Of a DNA stretch of 64,000 bases, positions 47,052 to 58,199 are shown piece after piece. The stretch comes from Sclerodactyla briareus. Lineage: Eukaryota; Echinodermata; Holothuroidea; Dendrochirotida; Sclerodactylidae. The notes beneath the pieces are model-generated. The model was not told the DNA's origin, made no database searches, and worked only from the letters and a program-made list of their open reading frames with translations. The stretch lies in the NCBI GenBank assembly GCA_026419785.1, contig JAODTK010001144.1, positions 62,001 through 126,000 of the forward strand, read 5' to 3'. Every line of letters starts with the position of its first letter. The first letter of the stretch is position 1. The translations under genes and the position numbers were made by a program.

Positions 47052-47087
47052 GTCATACATATACATAGGAAATTTCTGTTTTTCTAG

Positions 47088-49100
47088 TTTCACATCTTAC
47101 AAACTCAACACACAGTCTGCATCTTCATGTCCTTTCGCAATGAGCAGCACCAAATTGACCCCGCGAGCTTCGACCTCTCCAACTTTGGCTTGGCCATTAC
47201 TCCAAGCGTGCATTCTGGTATTGGGAGCATGAACCATCACGAGGTCGGCAGCAGCCGGAGCTGATGACATGGAGTCCCTATTTTCCATTTTCCCGGGATG
47301 AGAGCACTAAGTCAAGGATCGCTGTCAAGGGAACCTTACGCCAGGTGCTGGTCCTGCATGCAATGGCAAGACAAGGGAGGAGAGATCCCGGATGAGCGGA
47401 ATCCTTGAGAACTTAAAGAGGAGGCTGAACAACCTCTGTAGATCCAGGATTTCGACAATGCCTTCAATTACTGAGAGCTGACATGAAGCAATACCGTAGA
47501 TGCTGAACATCTGAAGCCATCTGGTATAGGAAAACGAGCATGATTTCAGGGAGCAGGTCATCCAGCAATAGTCTTCCAAGGTCTCCTTCCTCCCTCAGGT
47601 ACCCGCCCCCACCTGCTGTTGACAAGGACTGTGAGCGAAGGCGTCCGCTCTGTTGGGATGGGCCTCTGCGAACACGGAACCTTTCCTACTCGGACTCCAT
47701 CCCCCCCGCCCCCCCCCCATCCACATAGCGTGGAACCATCATCCTCTGACGATGCCGAAAGCTCACAAACGATTCGAGCACTCTAGTCTCACCCAGAGCA
47801 AAGAACTAGCGATAACCAAGCAGAGACAGCTAGAGCGAGGGGAAATGATGTTAACTGAGGATGTTTCTTGTGGTGACACCTAATCGGAGAGGCGGTGAGT
47901 TAAGGGAAGTGATCAAGAGATGTCAAGGCCCCAACCGATGCCCAAAGCATAGAGGAAACATTCTGCCAAAGATTCCATGTTATTGAGGTTCCCATCACAG
48001 AAACTCCTCATCGGGTGTTCAGTCTGGCCAGAGGTTCAGTGTCATGTCAAAGAACACCATAGACCCTCTTCCTTCAGAACGTCCTTAAGATGACAGAGGA
48101 AGCGTGAGCGGAAATCATCAGAGCCTGGCGATCTCTAAAGATGGTGCAACCGACCATAGCAGCAACTCGGAGGCCGATACTGAGAACCGTCGAACAAGTG
48201 TGCGAAGTCACGGAGGCCTTCCAAGTCGGATCCATTTGCAGAGAGAGATGGAACTAGGTCAATCTGTAACCGTGTCTGCTACAAGGATGGCACAGCAACT
48301 GTCCCCCCATGGGACCAACCCTTACGGGTATTCACAGGTTGTGCTCGAGTAACATGTGGAGACAAGAATACAAGTCTACTGGGTCTGATCTCCCGAGTGA
48401 ATCACTCTTTGTGGCATTCTGCGATGACGATGAAGCACTCGGCTTTCCTGGTGCGAGGGGGCAAAACGCAAAACGTCCGTCAAGGATAGCATCGCGAGCA
48501 TAGAGACTCGGGAGGACTCTGGGTCACCCACGGCGTGTCGTCCCCACCCCATCCGCTCCGCGAGAGACTGCTGGAGCAATGCAGGAGCACAGGAGCCCGC
48601 AAGGACTCGGGACGTAAATAGGACGAGATTCAGACCATTGCAGGAGATGTCTGCAGAACTCGAACATGGAAGGGCGACCATCGATAGGCAGCGAGTACTC
48701 CCTGGAGGCGTCCCTTCTTCCTCGTGTGATACGTGTCCTGCCTGGGGCGAGATGAAGCCAGTCGGCAGCGGCGTAGCAGTTCCAATACATTCCTGGGAGT
48801 TTTCATTATCTTTTGATCCCGCTGTGCGACCCGGAGCAGCTCGCTGTCTTCACTGTCAACGCAATAGGCAGATGGGTCTGTCATGGTGGAGTTCAAATCT
48901 CTACGGCAGAGGTTTTGTGGAATTGGAGAGGGCCATCTCAAACGCCAGTCCCCAATGCGTTAATCCTCTAGAAGAACTCCAGGTGTACAAGAGGTCCGTC
49001 GGAGCATTCAAAGCCACAAGCATGCAGAATACCGCTGTCCGCTTTCTTCTAAGATTTTTTTCCGCCTGGGAAGTCAACTGTTTTTATGGACTCAATATTT
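47088..49100 (+). CDS. RhoGEF C-terminal coding block, many frame breaks
   Basis: A GC-richer block of 2 kb on the + strand reads as protein only when the frame is changed repeatedly. Pieces in order: 47,088-47,261 (..NEQHQIDPASFDLSNFGLAI..GSSRS); 47,311-47,478 (..RSRMSGILENLKRRLNNLCR..); 47,487-47,540 (NTVDAEHLKPSGIGKRA); 47,543-47,728 (SGSRSSSNSLPRSPSSLRYP.. NLSYSDSIPPAPPP); 47,724-47,783 (SVEPSSSDDAESSQTIRAL); 47,776-47,880 (SLTQSKELAITKQRQLERGE..); 48,104-48,352 (..DHSSNSEADTENRRTSVR..). Ser/Pro-rich text with basic patches and 'LENLKRRL' is typical of PLEKHG tails. About one indel per 60-250 bp is implied. Acceptor 'ctgtttttctag' ends at 47,087. The 3' end is uncertain; a 154-codon frame ends at 49,102. 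Minus-strand frames here are shadows. Confidence 0.6.
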
Positions 49101-49319
49101 GAGTCAGTTCTCCTGTATAGCACAACTTGCAACAGATATTGGTATGGATTCATATATTATCATTCCTAATCAACATTGGGTTTGAGCTTGGTCAGGAAAT
49201 AGTCCTTACTACCATTGTGTGAGGTGCTCCACTCAAGCAGTGGAGTTGGGACTAGAGTCCAGTGTTTCACAACTGGGAAAGAGGCTGTGGACATTGTTAG
49301 TTTGAACCAGAAGATACAA

Positions 49320-50160
49320 AATCAGGGACTGAAACCTATTTGATTAGGAGAAATCTATGCAGTCATGACACAGTGATAATGTCTCTGTGTGTGTAGCGAC
49401 TGGTTTGTAAACATGAGTAAACTTGATCCCAACTGGATGGAACAGCTCATACCTGGTATTTGGGTTGTTTCCCATAATGAGCGCATGAACCCCATTGTGT
49501 TTTGGTCAAGCTGAGGTCAACAGAGGTCGAAGTCTGGAAACCCTGTCTGATCAAACTGAAATTTGTGTAGGCTGGGGTAGGCGTTTTGTGGAAAATTAAT
49601 ATTTTGGCAAATTTTGTCTTGTGAACATTCTTCATAATGAGTACATAAGCCCCATTGTTTTGGAGAAGATAAGCCCCGAGAAGAAAAACTGAAAACCTTG
49701 TGAACATATTTAGTCAGAATGCTTGGTATAATCAAGCTTAAATATAATATGCAACTTTCTTACATGCAATGTACAAGAACCAACCCTACACATGCTTTTG
49801 GTGTAGATTCTTGGTGCGAATTGGGAGAAATGTGAAAAACTTGACTTTAGCTTCTGAACACCACACTTGATCCCACTTGGATGAATGAAGCTCATACTCA
49901 GTGTTGGATCCTTCACTTTCAGCTTACCCCCACAATAATCGGCCTTGCAGTCCACCCACGCGTCATTGATAATCTGGCAAAAAACACAGAGGTTCCTGGT
50001 TGGCATTCCTCGCTCTTCTCATTCTTTGGAGTTTCCCTGATGAGTACATTAGCGTCATTGTTTCAGGGTCAGTTTTTAAAAGTCATCCGAGGTCATCAAA
50101 CATCAAGACAGTCACAGAATCACAAAGCCTTTTGGCTTCCTCGTTCAAATTTATTTGGCA
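49320..50160. repeat. Dispersed repeat ('cccattgttttggggtca' family), copy 2
   Basis: Same order of phrases as at 42,240-42,960: 'aatctatgcagtcatgaca', 'ggatggaacagctcatacctggtatt', 'gcgcatgaaccccattgtgttttgg', 'gaagtctggaaaccctg', and repeated sub-units further on ('ccccattgttttgg' at about 49,651; 'aagctcatactcagtgttgg' at about 49,888). No gene. Confidence 0.65.
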
Positions 50161-50449
50161 AGATTTTGGCAAGATATCATTCAATAGAAGACTTAATTGA
50201 TAGTGTAGTTAGGCCTACTGAATGCTGCATTTAATGCAGTGAAGCAAAGTTGAGTTCAGTCCCCAGAAGTAGCATGATATATTGAAGATAGAAAGTGACA
50301 TCAACAAGATCTAGTATCATGTATTTTTTTTAGTAAATGTAATATGCAATATAATGTAATGAAACATGCCAGAAAACAATCCTGTGTCAATCACATGAAG
50401 CATCTATATGCTACCCATGCCGTCATGTTTTTTGGGCAATGTAAGCCAT

Positions 50450-50930
50450 TATGTGTAAAATTTCAAGATGTGTCCCCTCCTACAAATTTTGTGGTACAGT
50501 GCTTAGTTCGGTCTATATGATGATTTAGACAGCCAGCCGCACCTTATCGGGTGTTCATAATTTTTTGGTCAAAGGTCCCACTTGGCCCGAGGGCCCATTT
50601 TATTCAATTTCAACACAATGGTACTTGCAATGCATCTCTCCCACAACGTTAATGGAATTCTCCTTCAAAGTTACCATGCTTATCTGGTCCTTGGGTCCGA
50701 GGTCATTGGTTTAGACCCTAGGGCCCATCATAAGAAATAATGCAATATCTTATATCTCCTACAAATTCTGTTGCACAGTGTTGATGTCCGGTCATAATGA
50801 TGGATTAATAGCCGCACCTTCAGGGTGCCCAAGGATTAGGGACCCAAGGCCCAGTGTGTGCCCATCATGTGGAATGATTCTCTACTGCTAGACATCTTTG
50901 GCCATATGAAGATCGAGGTCAAGTCTTACA
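50450..50930. repeat. Dispersed repeat ('gccgcaccttcagggtg' family), two tandem units
   Basis: Two units: 'ctcctacaaattttgtggtacagtgcttagttcggtctatatgatgatttag.. gccgcacctt' (50,476-50,550) and 'ctcctacaaattctgttgcacagtgttgatgtccggtcataatgatggatta.. gccgcacctt' (50,757-50,820). The same text recurs at 63,590-63,660 and 63,725-63,800. From 50,930 to 52,100 no gene or named repeat is seen, apart from a T/G-rich tract near 51,030-51,080. Confidence 0.65.
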
Positions 50931-52107
50931 GGGGCACAATACTGTAGGCCATTGTTCGAAAATGCCTTAGTGGCCTCAAGATCTTGAACATTTAATCACA
51001 TTGATCTACACAGCACCATGTTCGCTGGTTTTTTTTCCCTTCTTTTTGTTTTGTTTTGGTGGTTTTTGTTTTTTTCTGCATGCAGAAGAGGGGATTCAGG
51101 TAGGAGATGATCATCCAGGAGTGGCTGACTAAAATGAAATGGTTTCAAACCATGTCCGAAATCATGATTTCAATTGTAAGGAACAATCATTGAGTCGAAG
51201 GGGGAAAAAACTATGCAGTGTCCCGCACAAAAGGCCATTGTCCACAGTTCCACACTCATTAAATTATAAGATAAGTCACTGGCTGGGAAACTGGTGTTGA
51301 AGAGAAGTCTCAACAAATATTGCCGTCTAATATTGCCCTGGTTTACGATCAATATTTTCACCGATTGTTGTCAATGGGGATCATGTAGTGGAACTTTTTC
51401 GGATAGTCTCTTATCTATATTATGCATTTTGTCCAACAAATTCCTATTCAACTCTTCAGCACCTTGTAGATCGTTCATTTAACACTGCATTACTATCCAG
51501 AACCCTCCCGTTATATACAACATACTTGCCTTCTCAAAATCATGTTTCATTCTTTTCATGCATTGCCTATCTCTTCACCCTACCTCCATTGGCACTCATA
51601 TCTGAGGTTGGTGGTACCTCAGCAATGAAGACTAGTGATGAGAAAGTCATGGTAACATGATTTAAAATTTTATAGGGAATGAGAATGACTTTATGTCATG
51701 TCTAGATGGAAGTATAGACATCTACAGTACCGAAAAATGTTTTTGTACTATTGTACTCATTTGAAAAATGAGCATCTTTAATGTCCTGCTTTGTGTTTGG
51801 TGAATCATTCTGGATATCACTGGCAATGTAATTTTCATGATGTGTAGACTGCAGTTCTTTTGTCTACCTTCAGTCCCTTCAAAATGTTATTTACTTGAGT
51901 CAAAAAGTGAAAAAATGGGTCACTGAAGTTGAATTTTGTGTCTAATTTATTCGTGGCATAATTTAGTCACATTTCGACACATTTCTACAAAACTTATGTT
52001 CCTTAGTATACATGTATTGGTAAATGATCAGGCTACGAATTTGAAATTGGTCACTGATTAGTAGGCTGTTTCTGTTAAATTGCTAAAACTAGCACAATAT
52101 TATGCCT

Positions 52108-52175
52108 TGTAATTTTTGGCATGGTGACTAACAGAAGAAACCCCTGATCGCGAACCAGGCGAGACACTGGGGGCG
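52108..52175 (+). repeat. Conserved-core dispersed repeat, copy 3
   Basis: Reads 'gccttgtaatttttggcatggtgactaacagaagaa', 'cctgatcgcgaaccaggcgagacactgggggcga'. The DNA before it ('gaaattggtcactgattagtaggctgtttctgttaaattgctaaaac') is also shared with copies 4 and 5, so the full element is longer than the core. Confidence 0.7.
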
Positions 52176-52179
52176 AATA

Positions 52180-53740
52180 AGAACTTGACTTTAATAAGAG
52201 CATTCATAGTGTTTGCACAATCCAGCGAGGTGACTGCAGGGTGTTCATACTGATGTTACCCTTGTCCTCATGTCAGGAATGCCGAAATGGACTAGTCATT
52301 TCACTTGTAAGCTCAAAGATGGTTACCTACCTTACTCAATACGCTATTTTTGACGAGGGAAAAATTGTAAAATTGTTCAGTGGCAAAAGTGGTCACCTCA
52401 ATAATATAAACATGTCTTGATAATCCACATTCATTTGGTACCATTAGACAGGTCCTCCTCTCCCGATTGTACTACGTCTGTCAGATTTTTACTGGGGGTA
52501 CGTCGCACTGATAATCGTTGCTGGCAATGACGCAGACCAATTATTACAAAATACGGGGACGAGTGGTCTAAAATCTACCTTAACACTTGCTGTGCCTTGA
52601 CTGCTGTTTTGAATGTTGCACTGTTTGAAGGGTAGGAAATAGAAAGTTTATATTTCATTCACTCATTAGCAGAGATGTGGGAAGCCACAGCATGGAACTT
52701 TTACTGAGACCACATGAAAACATTTGCTCCTCAGAGAAGGTATGTGACTTCATTGTGAATTTAATGTTTCGTCCACATTCACTGGCTAGGACTTCAGCTT
52801 GAAATCCAGTCTTCCAATTTTACATACTCTCACCAGATATTGCCTACCTATCTGTAATTTAAATTGATATTGCATTCATTTATGGTGAGCGGACTAGTAC
52901 TTCTTCTGGATAAGATTAGGAGTGTAAGTATGGTGTGCACTTTTGTTGTCAGCAGGATAATTCGAGAACATGAGCACCATGACAAACAAATAGTTCCATG
53001 TATCTCAGGTAAATTGGGATTTTTTTCCTGTCAAATTTGCCCAAGGTCATATCACGAAAATTGTGGGATATTAGTCCCCATGGAAAAATTTTAAAATCTC
53101 TGAAATTTGAATGCGGGGGGAGCGTATGTCAGTATGGGTCAATTAGCAGATTCTATGTAAGACAATATTGTCCTATACATCCTAATTTTGGGCCTAAGAT
53201 TAAAAACTCAAACCATATCTGTATACAGTCTGTATAATATTGTATTCCCTATGTTGTAGAAATAAAATATATTATACTAGATTCTATACTTCATATGCAT
53301 AATATTGAAAGAAAATGCTTCCATCAAGTGCCCTCTATTCGTTTATTTAGTATGTATCTATGCACAGTGTCTCACTTATTTTATACTTTTTATACAATCT
53401 CTAAAGCAAACTAAAAGTAGACCTTTATACTGAGTTACCATCGACTGCTATAACAAAATTAAAATGGAACTCGATGATTACCAATAATATTTTAGTTGCA
53501 AAATCTTACAATATGTATATAATGAAAATCAGTATTTAGCTCCTTGAGGATTCACAATAGATTTGTTTGTACACATGTGAAAACCGAAATTATGTGTTTT
53601 GACTCATCTTTGAAGCAGGCTTTTTTTCGATATGAGGATTTTTTGTGCACTCGTACCTCACTGTTACTGGCCTATCGTCATGCATTGTGTCTGGGTGTAC
53701 TGGTTTTCTGTGATGAGCAGGTTTACATAATCAAATTAAA
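52180..53740. other. Unassigned AT-rich DNA
   Basis: No repeat that I can name. A short frame at about 52,990-53,090 contains SCQICPRSYHENCG, which resembles the second half of a PHD zinc finger, but the first ligands are absent and no donor is clear (see findings). The rest shows nothing. Confidence 0.4.
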
Positions 53741-53744
53741 AATT

Positions 53745-54060
53745 GTACTTATGGCGCCTCTGCTCGAAGCGCCTTACAGATGTTACTCCCATCATAGGAA
53801 CTAGGCACGCAATACGAAGTCCTGGATGGCCGAATTGCTGCCCTTCTCAGGCCGGTTGAACCCAGGTTCTTCATTGGTCATCAATCATTGCCTAGGTAGG
53901 TAGGGTGGATCGATAGAGACAGTGGTTTGCTCAAGGACAACACGGAGAATCCTTGCCGGTCCTCGTGGGGATTTGAACCCTCATTGTGTTGATTGATTTC
54001 AGAACTCGCCGACTTGAGTCCATCTCCTCAACTATGTGCTCAGGTTACTCACCACCTAAT
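53745..54060 (-). mobile_element. tRNA-derived SINE-like element, second copy
   Basis: On the minus strand, from about 54,035, an A-box-like 'TGGACTCAAGTCGG' is followed by a good B box 'GGGTTCAAATCCCC' (about 53,981-53,968). The body runs to 'ctgtaaggcgcttcgagcag' at about 53,757-53,776, the tail phrase also present at 17,730-17,745. This ties the two SINE-like copies together. Confidence 0.5.
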
Positions 54061-54329
54061 TAAGCAGTGGTGAAGCCGGAGAACACAGGTCCCCAGTGAC
54101 CATTTCACTGTGAAAAAGTTTGTTCCACTCATATTCAAATTTGTTCGACTTGGTTCGTGTCCAGGCAACTAGTCTTCAGCGCTTTTACGCTGGTGGTACA
54201 AAGCGACTCGGGAATGCGATTCATTGTTCGATTGTATTCCGACCAACATTCAAACACTGACCGCAGACTGACACTGTCGATGGGCGAAACTGTTCAAACC
54301 CCACTTGTCGAAATTGAAAATTGACGTTT

Positions 54330-54680
54330 TTTTCTTTTGTTGAATTCGTCCGTGATCGGTGAGCGCCAAAGTCATCCATCAATTACTGGAACCGTTAGAG
54401 ACTCGTTTACATCTCGCAGCACTGTTGATAACTGGCAGTCCGAGATAACATGGTTTCACGTGTTCTACGACTTATTATATCCCCGCAACACTAAGTGTTC
54501 TGGGATAGTTATTGTTTTGACTGTGTCCCGCCGTCCTCCGCCTCGGCGTCTCCGCCGCCGCCGTCTCCGCCGCGCTCCCAGTCCTCCGTCCTCCGTCCGC
54601 GGCCGCCGGAACCGTACGTTCCCGCTCCGCATTCTTGTAAACACGTTCTCGATTGAAACACCAAACTCGGTACACATGTC
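54330..54680. repeat. GC-rich CCG/TCC patch
   Basis: At about 54,525-54,610 the DNA is built from CCGCCG, CCTCCG and GTCCTCCG strings. Open frames on both strands arise from this bias. The neighbouring text 'gcattcttgtaaacacgttctcgattgaaac' is not recognised. Similar but shorter CTCCG-type text is at 44,090-44,130. No gene is supported. Confidence 0.45.
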
Positions 54681-54829
54681 CGTATGAGTCAAATCTGGAA
54701 AGTTCGAACTGCTATATCGTATATTTGCTGCCCTCTATTTTGGCAGGTTTTCCGCAACATTTTCACGTTTGTGCGATTTAAACACGGAACGTGTAGTGTG
54801 GGGGTATTTTTGGAGCCAAAACAGGCGAC

Positions 54830-55100
54830 AATTTCAAGGTCATCCGAGGCAAGTTTGCATTTCTTGAGCCAGTAGCCTAATCAGCATAATGGACTGATGA
54901 TATTTCAATCTTCACTGGATTTTCATGAAAACTGGTGAAGATGGCCAACTATCAGTGCCGAGGAATTTCCCTAATGTGGCCGAGGTCCCTGAGGTCATTC
55001 TTGCATTACCTAATTTGCATACTAGTTGCCCAATTAGCAATTAGGCAAATTTTATAAACTTGTTGGATTCTCACAACTTGGTGAGTAACCTCCACAGTCG
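54830..55100. repeat. 'aggtcattcttgcattacctaatttgcat' dispersed repeat
   Basis: Phrases 'gaggtcattcttgcattacctaatttgcat', 'gttggattctcacaacttggtgagta' recur in related form at 35,480-35,560 and, with changes, at 62,520-63,060. It runs directly into the 593-bp array at about 55,340. Confidence 0.5.
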
Positions 55101-55339
55101 CCGATCTTTTATTCAATTGCGTTGACATCACTGAAGTCTTATGTGTGTTTATTTTCCATATTCGTTGCACAATAGAATAATTAATGCATTATTTCTCAAC
55201 TTCTAGGGATTTTTGACGAAACTTTGTGAATTGGACCTACTACCGTCCCTGATAATTTATTCCACTAGCATCAAGATCACTGAGGGTAAATTTGTGGGAC
55301 TAATTGATAATTGTTTCCCTGATCAGTCGAATGATGAGT

Positions 55340-56400
55340 TTATTACTGTTTTCGCAATAACATTGGACATGTTATTGGAATGCCATATGCTTTTAGGAGT
55401 GGATGCCTCACATGGAGTGTAACAATTTTCATAAAAACCGCCATATCATTGAGGTCATTAAAGGTCACTTAGGGGTCAAAAACTGATTTTAGTACTTTTC
55501 TTCTGGCAATAGCACTGGGTGTGTTCATCAGAATGCAAAATGCTCCTAGGAGTGGATGTATCACATGGAGAGTAACAATTCTCATAAAAAAAAACTGTCA
55601 TATCATTAAGGTCATTCGGGGTCACTATGGGTCAAAAACTTTTTTGGCTATAATCGGAGAATTGAATATCTGCGAAGGCTGGATGGTTCACCATTGTGAT
55701 ATAATTGTTGACCTGCATGTGTGTGACCTCTGACCTGAATTTGACCTCTGTCGGGTGGTCATGTGGTTAAAGTTCACACTTGAATAAATGTGCTATTTAA
55801 TGATTTAAGGGGCCAAAAAAATAGAAACTGGTTATTTTTGGATATGTGATAGAGCTTTGGTGTGCTTTAGGGAGGGAAACAACTCCCTCTTCGATGGGAC
55901 CTTACTTTGGTAGTTGCAAGGGGTCAAGTTCATTTTCTCCTTTTTCGCAATAACATTGTACATGTTCATTGGAATGCAATATGCTTTTAGGAGTGGATGC
56001 ATCACATGGAGTGTAACAATTTTCATAAAAACCGCCATGTCATTGAAGGTCATTAAAGGTCACTTAGGGGTCAAAAACTGATTTTAGTACTTTTTCGGCA
56101 ATAGCACTGGGTGTGTTCATCAGAATGCAAAATGCTCCTAGGAGTGGATGTATCACATGGAGAGTAACAATTCTCATAAAAACTGTCATATCATTAAGGT
56201 CATTCGGGGTCACTATGGGTCAAAAACTTTTTTGGCTATAATCGGAGAATTGAATATCTGCGAAGGCTGGATGGTTCACCATTGTGATATAATTGTTGAC
56301 CTGCATGTGTGTGACCTCTGACCTGAATTTGACCTCTGTCGGGTGGTCATGTGGTTAAGGTCGAATCTTGAATAATGTGCTTATTTAGGGACGCAGCTTG
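55340..56400. repeat. 593-bp tandem repeat, right array
   Basis: Units begin at about 55,354 and 55,947 ('cgcaataacatt'), a period of 593 bp, the second ending near 56,385. The two units are nearly identical for long stretches, so this array is young or well corrected, unlike the array at 3-9 kb. DR4 pairs of AGGTCA lie at 55,452-55,467 and 56,047-56,062. Triple sites TGACCT-C-TGACCT-GAATT-TGACCT lie at 55,724-55,747 and 56,312-56,335. Confidence 0.85.
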
Positions 56401-57470
56401 TCCGGGGCGAAGTGTTCCTCTAAAATTAACAAGTGCATTATAGGCCTAATATGCTTCTTATGGCCTAACACCTGAAACACCATTTAAATGCAGAATTTTT
56501 TTATATCCCGGTCAGAAATGGACAAAATAATCAGATCAATTCATAAAACAAATTGAACGCTTGTGTGGGGTCGATTTAATTTTAATGACTTGGTTTTGCC
56601 CCTTACATATGAAAACCCTTGTATTATCTTATTAATTTATGAGACCTGTGGATGTTGTATATAAAATTTTCAATGCAAGATAGTACTGTATGATCAGTAG
56701 AATGAATGAAAGAATGAAACACAAGAAAGTCCTTCTTGAGTTAGAAATTGATTGATAGCAAATGGAGAAAGAGAACTGATTGTTTTGGGGCCTGAAATAT
56801 CCATGTCATAGGTTGGCCCCCTTCTGTTTCAATTCATGGATGACCCATACCTGTACCGTGTGTCCGCTCACCAGTCTACAAATGTCTTCTTTCTACGAAA
56901 TTGTTCCAGTTCATGTTCACCAAACTTCGCGATAAGAGATGCGGGGATAGATCGTTCGGGGTTACCCGCGACATAATTATTCTAGTTTGTACATGGGTTT
57001 GTAACGTTCTGGACAATAAAGCCCGGGCTGTCAATTAGGTGGGGGAGAAAAACAAGGTCGCTTAGTGTCTAAAGTCAAGTTTGTAGCTGTGAGGCGACCA
57101 ATGGTGGTAAATGCAGAGTAGTGTACAGAAGGAATTGCAGTGGACAACCGCTGACGGTTGGTAAATCTAACCCCCTCCTCCCCCATCAACCCCCCACCCA
57201 CCTCACGCTCTCTCCCTCTCTCGTCTGTGGCCATTGTCTCCCAGTCAGCCCGAGAAAGGTAGAGGTTAATACTAGAGTGTTAAGACACAAATGTCGAAAA
57301 AGGAAGGTTTGCACCCCTCATGGAGTTTGTGTGCATAATGCCTCTGAATAAGGCTACAAAGGGCAATTCATAGAACAATAGAAGAACACAGGTCCGGGGG
57401 GGGGGGGGGTTCACGGGGCGGGCGTGACAAAACGTCGTTCCCGGCACCACATCAGCGGAACCGAATACTA
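56400..57470. other. Unassigned DNA
   Basis: No gene or named repeat. There is a CT/CCTC-rich patch at about 57,170-57,225 and a G homopolymer at about 57,396-57,409. Confidence 0.45.
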
Positions 57471-57854
57471 ACTCAGTTGTGAAAAGCAACGAGCACTCTT
57501 TCCCTGTTCAGGACATAATTATACCTATGTGATCTCTCGGACAAAATAGAAAGGGAGGAACATGGGATTATCCCATCCATTTTGTCCCAGGATTGTTTGA
57601 GGCTTGTAAAGCGAAGTATTATAGGGATGACAGGAGGTCGGAAGCTGTGACATCGGGGCACAAAAGCCAACACCCCGGTTGAACACGAACAACAGACACG
57701 ACGTCGAGAAGAAACATCAGCCCAATTTCGCAACACGCACAGAAGCCGCGAACATGACAACAGACAACACCGCAAAGGAAGGAACAGACATATTTTACGC
57801 GGACGGACGACACGAAATAAGACCAAACACCGTGATACGAACAACAGACACGAC

Positions 57855-58199
57855 TTGCCCGCAGAGATAACAACAGACGGGATGCCGTTCTATGTGAGCG
57901 CGGGGTTTTTGGTTTGTCTAATCGTTCACGGGACGTCCGTTTATCACTTGCCGGTGGAGGGTTTGCTGGTATCGGTCACGGTTATGTCAATACTAATTGC
58001 GCTGGGGGTTTGTTCTTTATCGTTAGGGATTGAGTGTACGATTATGGCGCGGTCTCAAAACCAACGTTTAGCCACTAAACTTGAAATATCAGGTTTCAAA
58101 GCAACCATAACATTTAAGATAGGAAATAAAAGATCACCTGTTTGGTTCATCAGGTCACAACCAATATCTAGTGTCAAAGTTCATGCACAAACGGTATAA
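57855..58199 (+). CDS. Uncharacterised possible small membrane protein
   Basis: An ATG-started frame of 114 codons ending TAA at 58,197. The N-terminal part has two hydrophobic stretches of about 20 residues (around residues 12-32 and 38-67, e.g. GLLVSVTVMSILIALGVCSL), followed by a basic tail without low complexity. This is the shape of a small two-pass membrane protein or one exon of a larger one. The G/T-rich composition on this strand could also create Val/Leu/Cys-rich frames by chance. No promoter, splice site or homology is recognised. Confidence 0.3.
   Translation: MPAEITTDGMPFYVSAGFLVCLIVHGTSVYHLPVEGLLVSVTVMSILIALGVCSLSLGIECTIMARSQNQRLATKLEISGFKATITFKIGNKRSPVWFIRSQPISSVKVHAQTV

Larger units (their letters stand above)
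18241..49100 (+). other. Gene span: PLEKHG1/2/3-type DH-PH Rho guanine nucleotide exchange factor
   Basis: Exons in order encode DH-domain helices, the DH signature 'PVQRI', 'HINEM', the linker 'YGDLVLE', a PH domain with its C-terminal Trp helix, and a long Ser/Pro-rich tail. Proteins of this family activate Rho-family GTPases by GDP/GTP exchange: the DH domain does the catalysis and the PH domain adjusts it and helps membrane or cytoskeletal targeting. The spacing of the conserved pieces, the 'LQE...YGDLVLE' linker and 'AFNIILF..QSVQHTI' followed by 'KKRWTHEIKRLIIENY' point to PLEKHG1/2/3 rather than to Dbl, Trio or Vav. The start of the DH domain and the N-terminus are not found. Reading frames are broken in several exons (see the individual entries). 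Confidence 0.8.

Noticed and set aside
48376..48941. Three minus-strand frames of 88-103 codons over the C-terminal block
   Set aside because: They overlap plus-strand text that fits the RhoGEF tail in order and lack splice context. GC-rich coding DNA often gives antisense shadows.
54337..54692. Arg/Pro-rich frames on both strands
   Set aside because: They follow from the CCG/TCC patch, and the frames mirror each other on the two strands.
57473..57844. 123-codon hydrophobic minus-strand frame
   Set aside because: It is complementary to A/C-rich DNA that forces Val, Leu, Cys and Phe codons. No other support.
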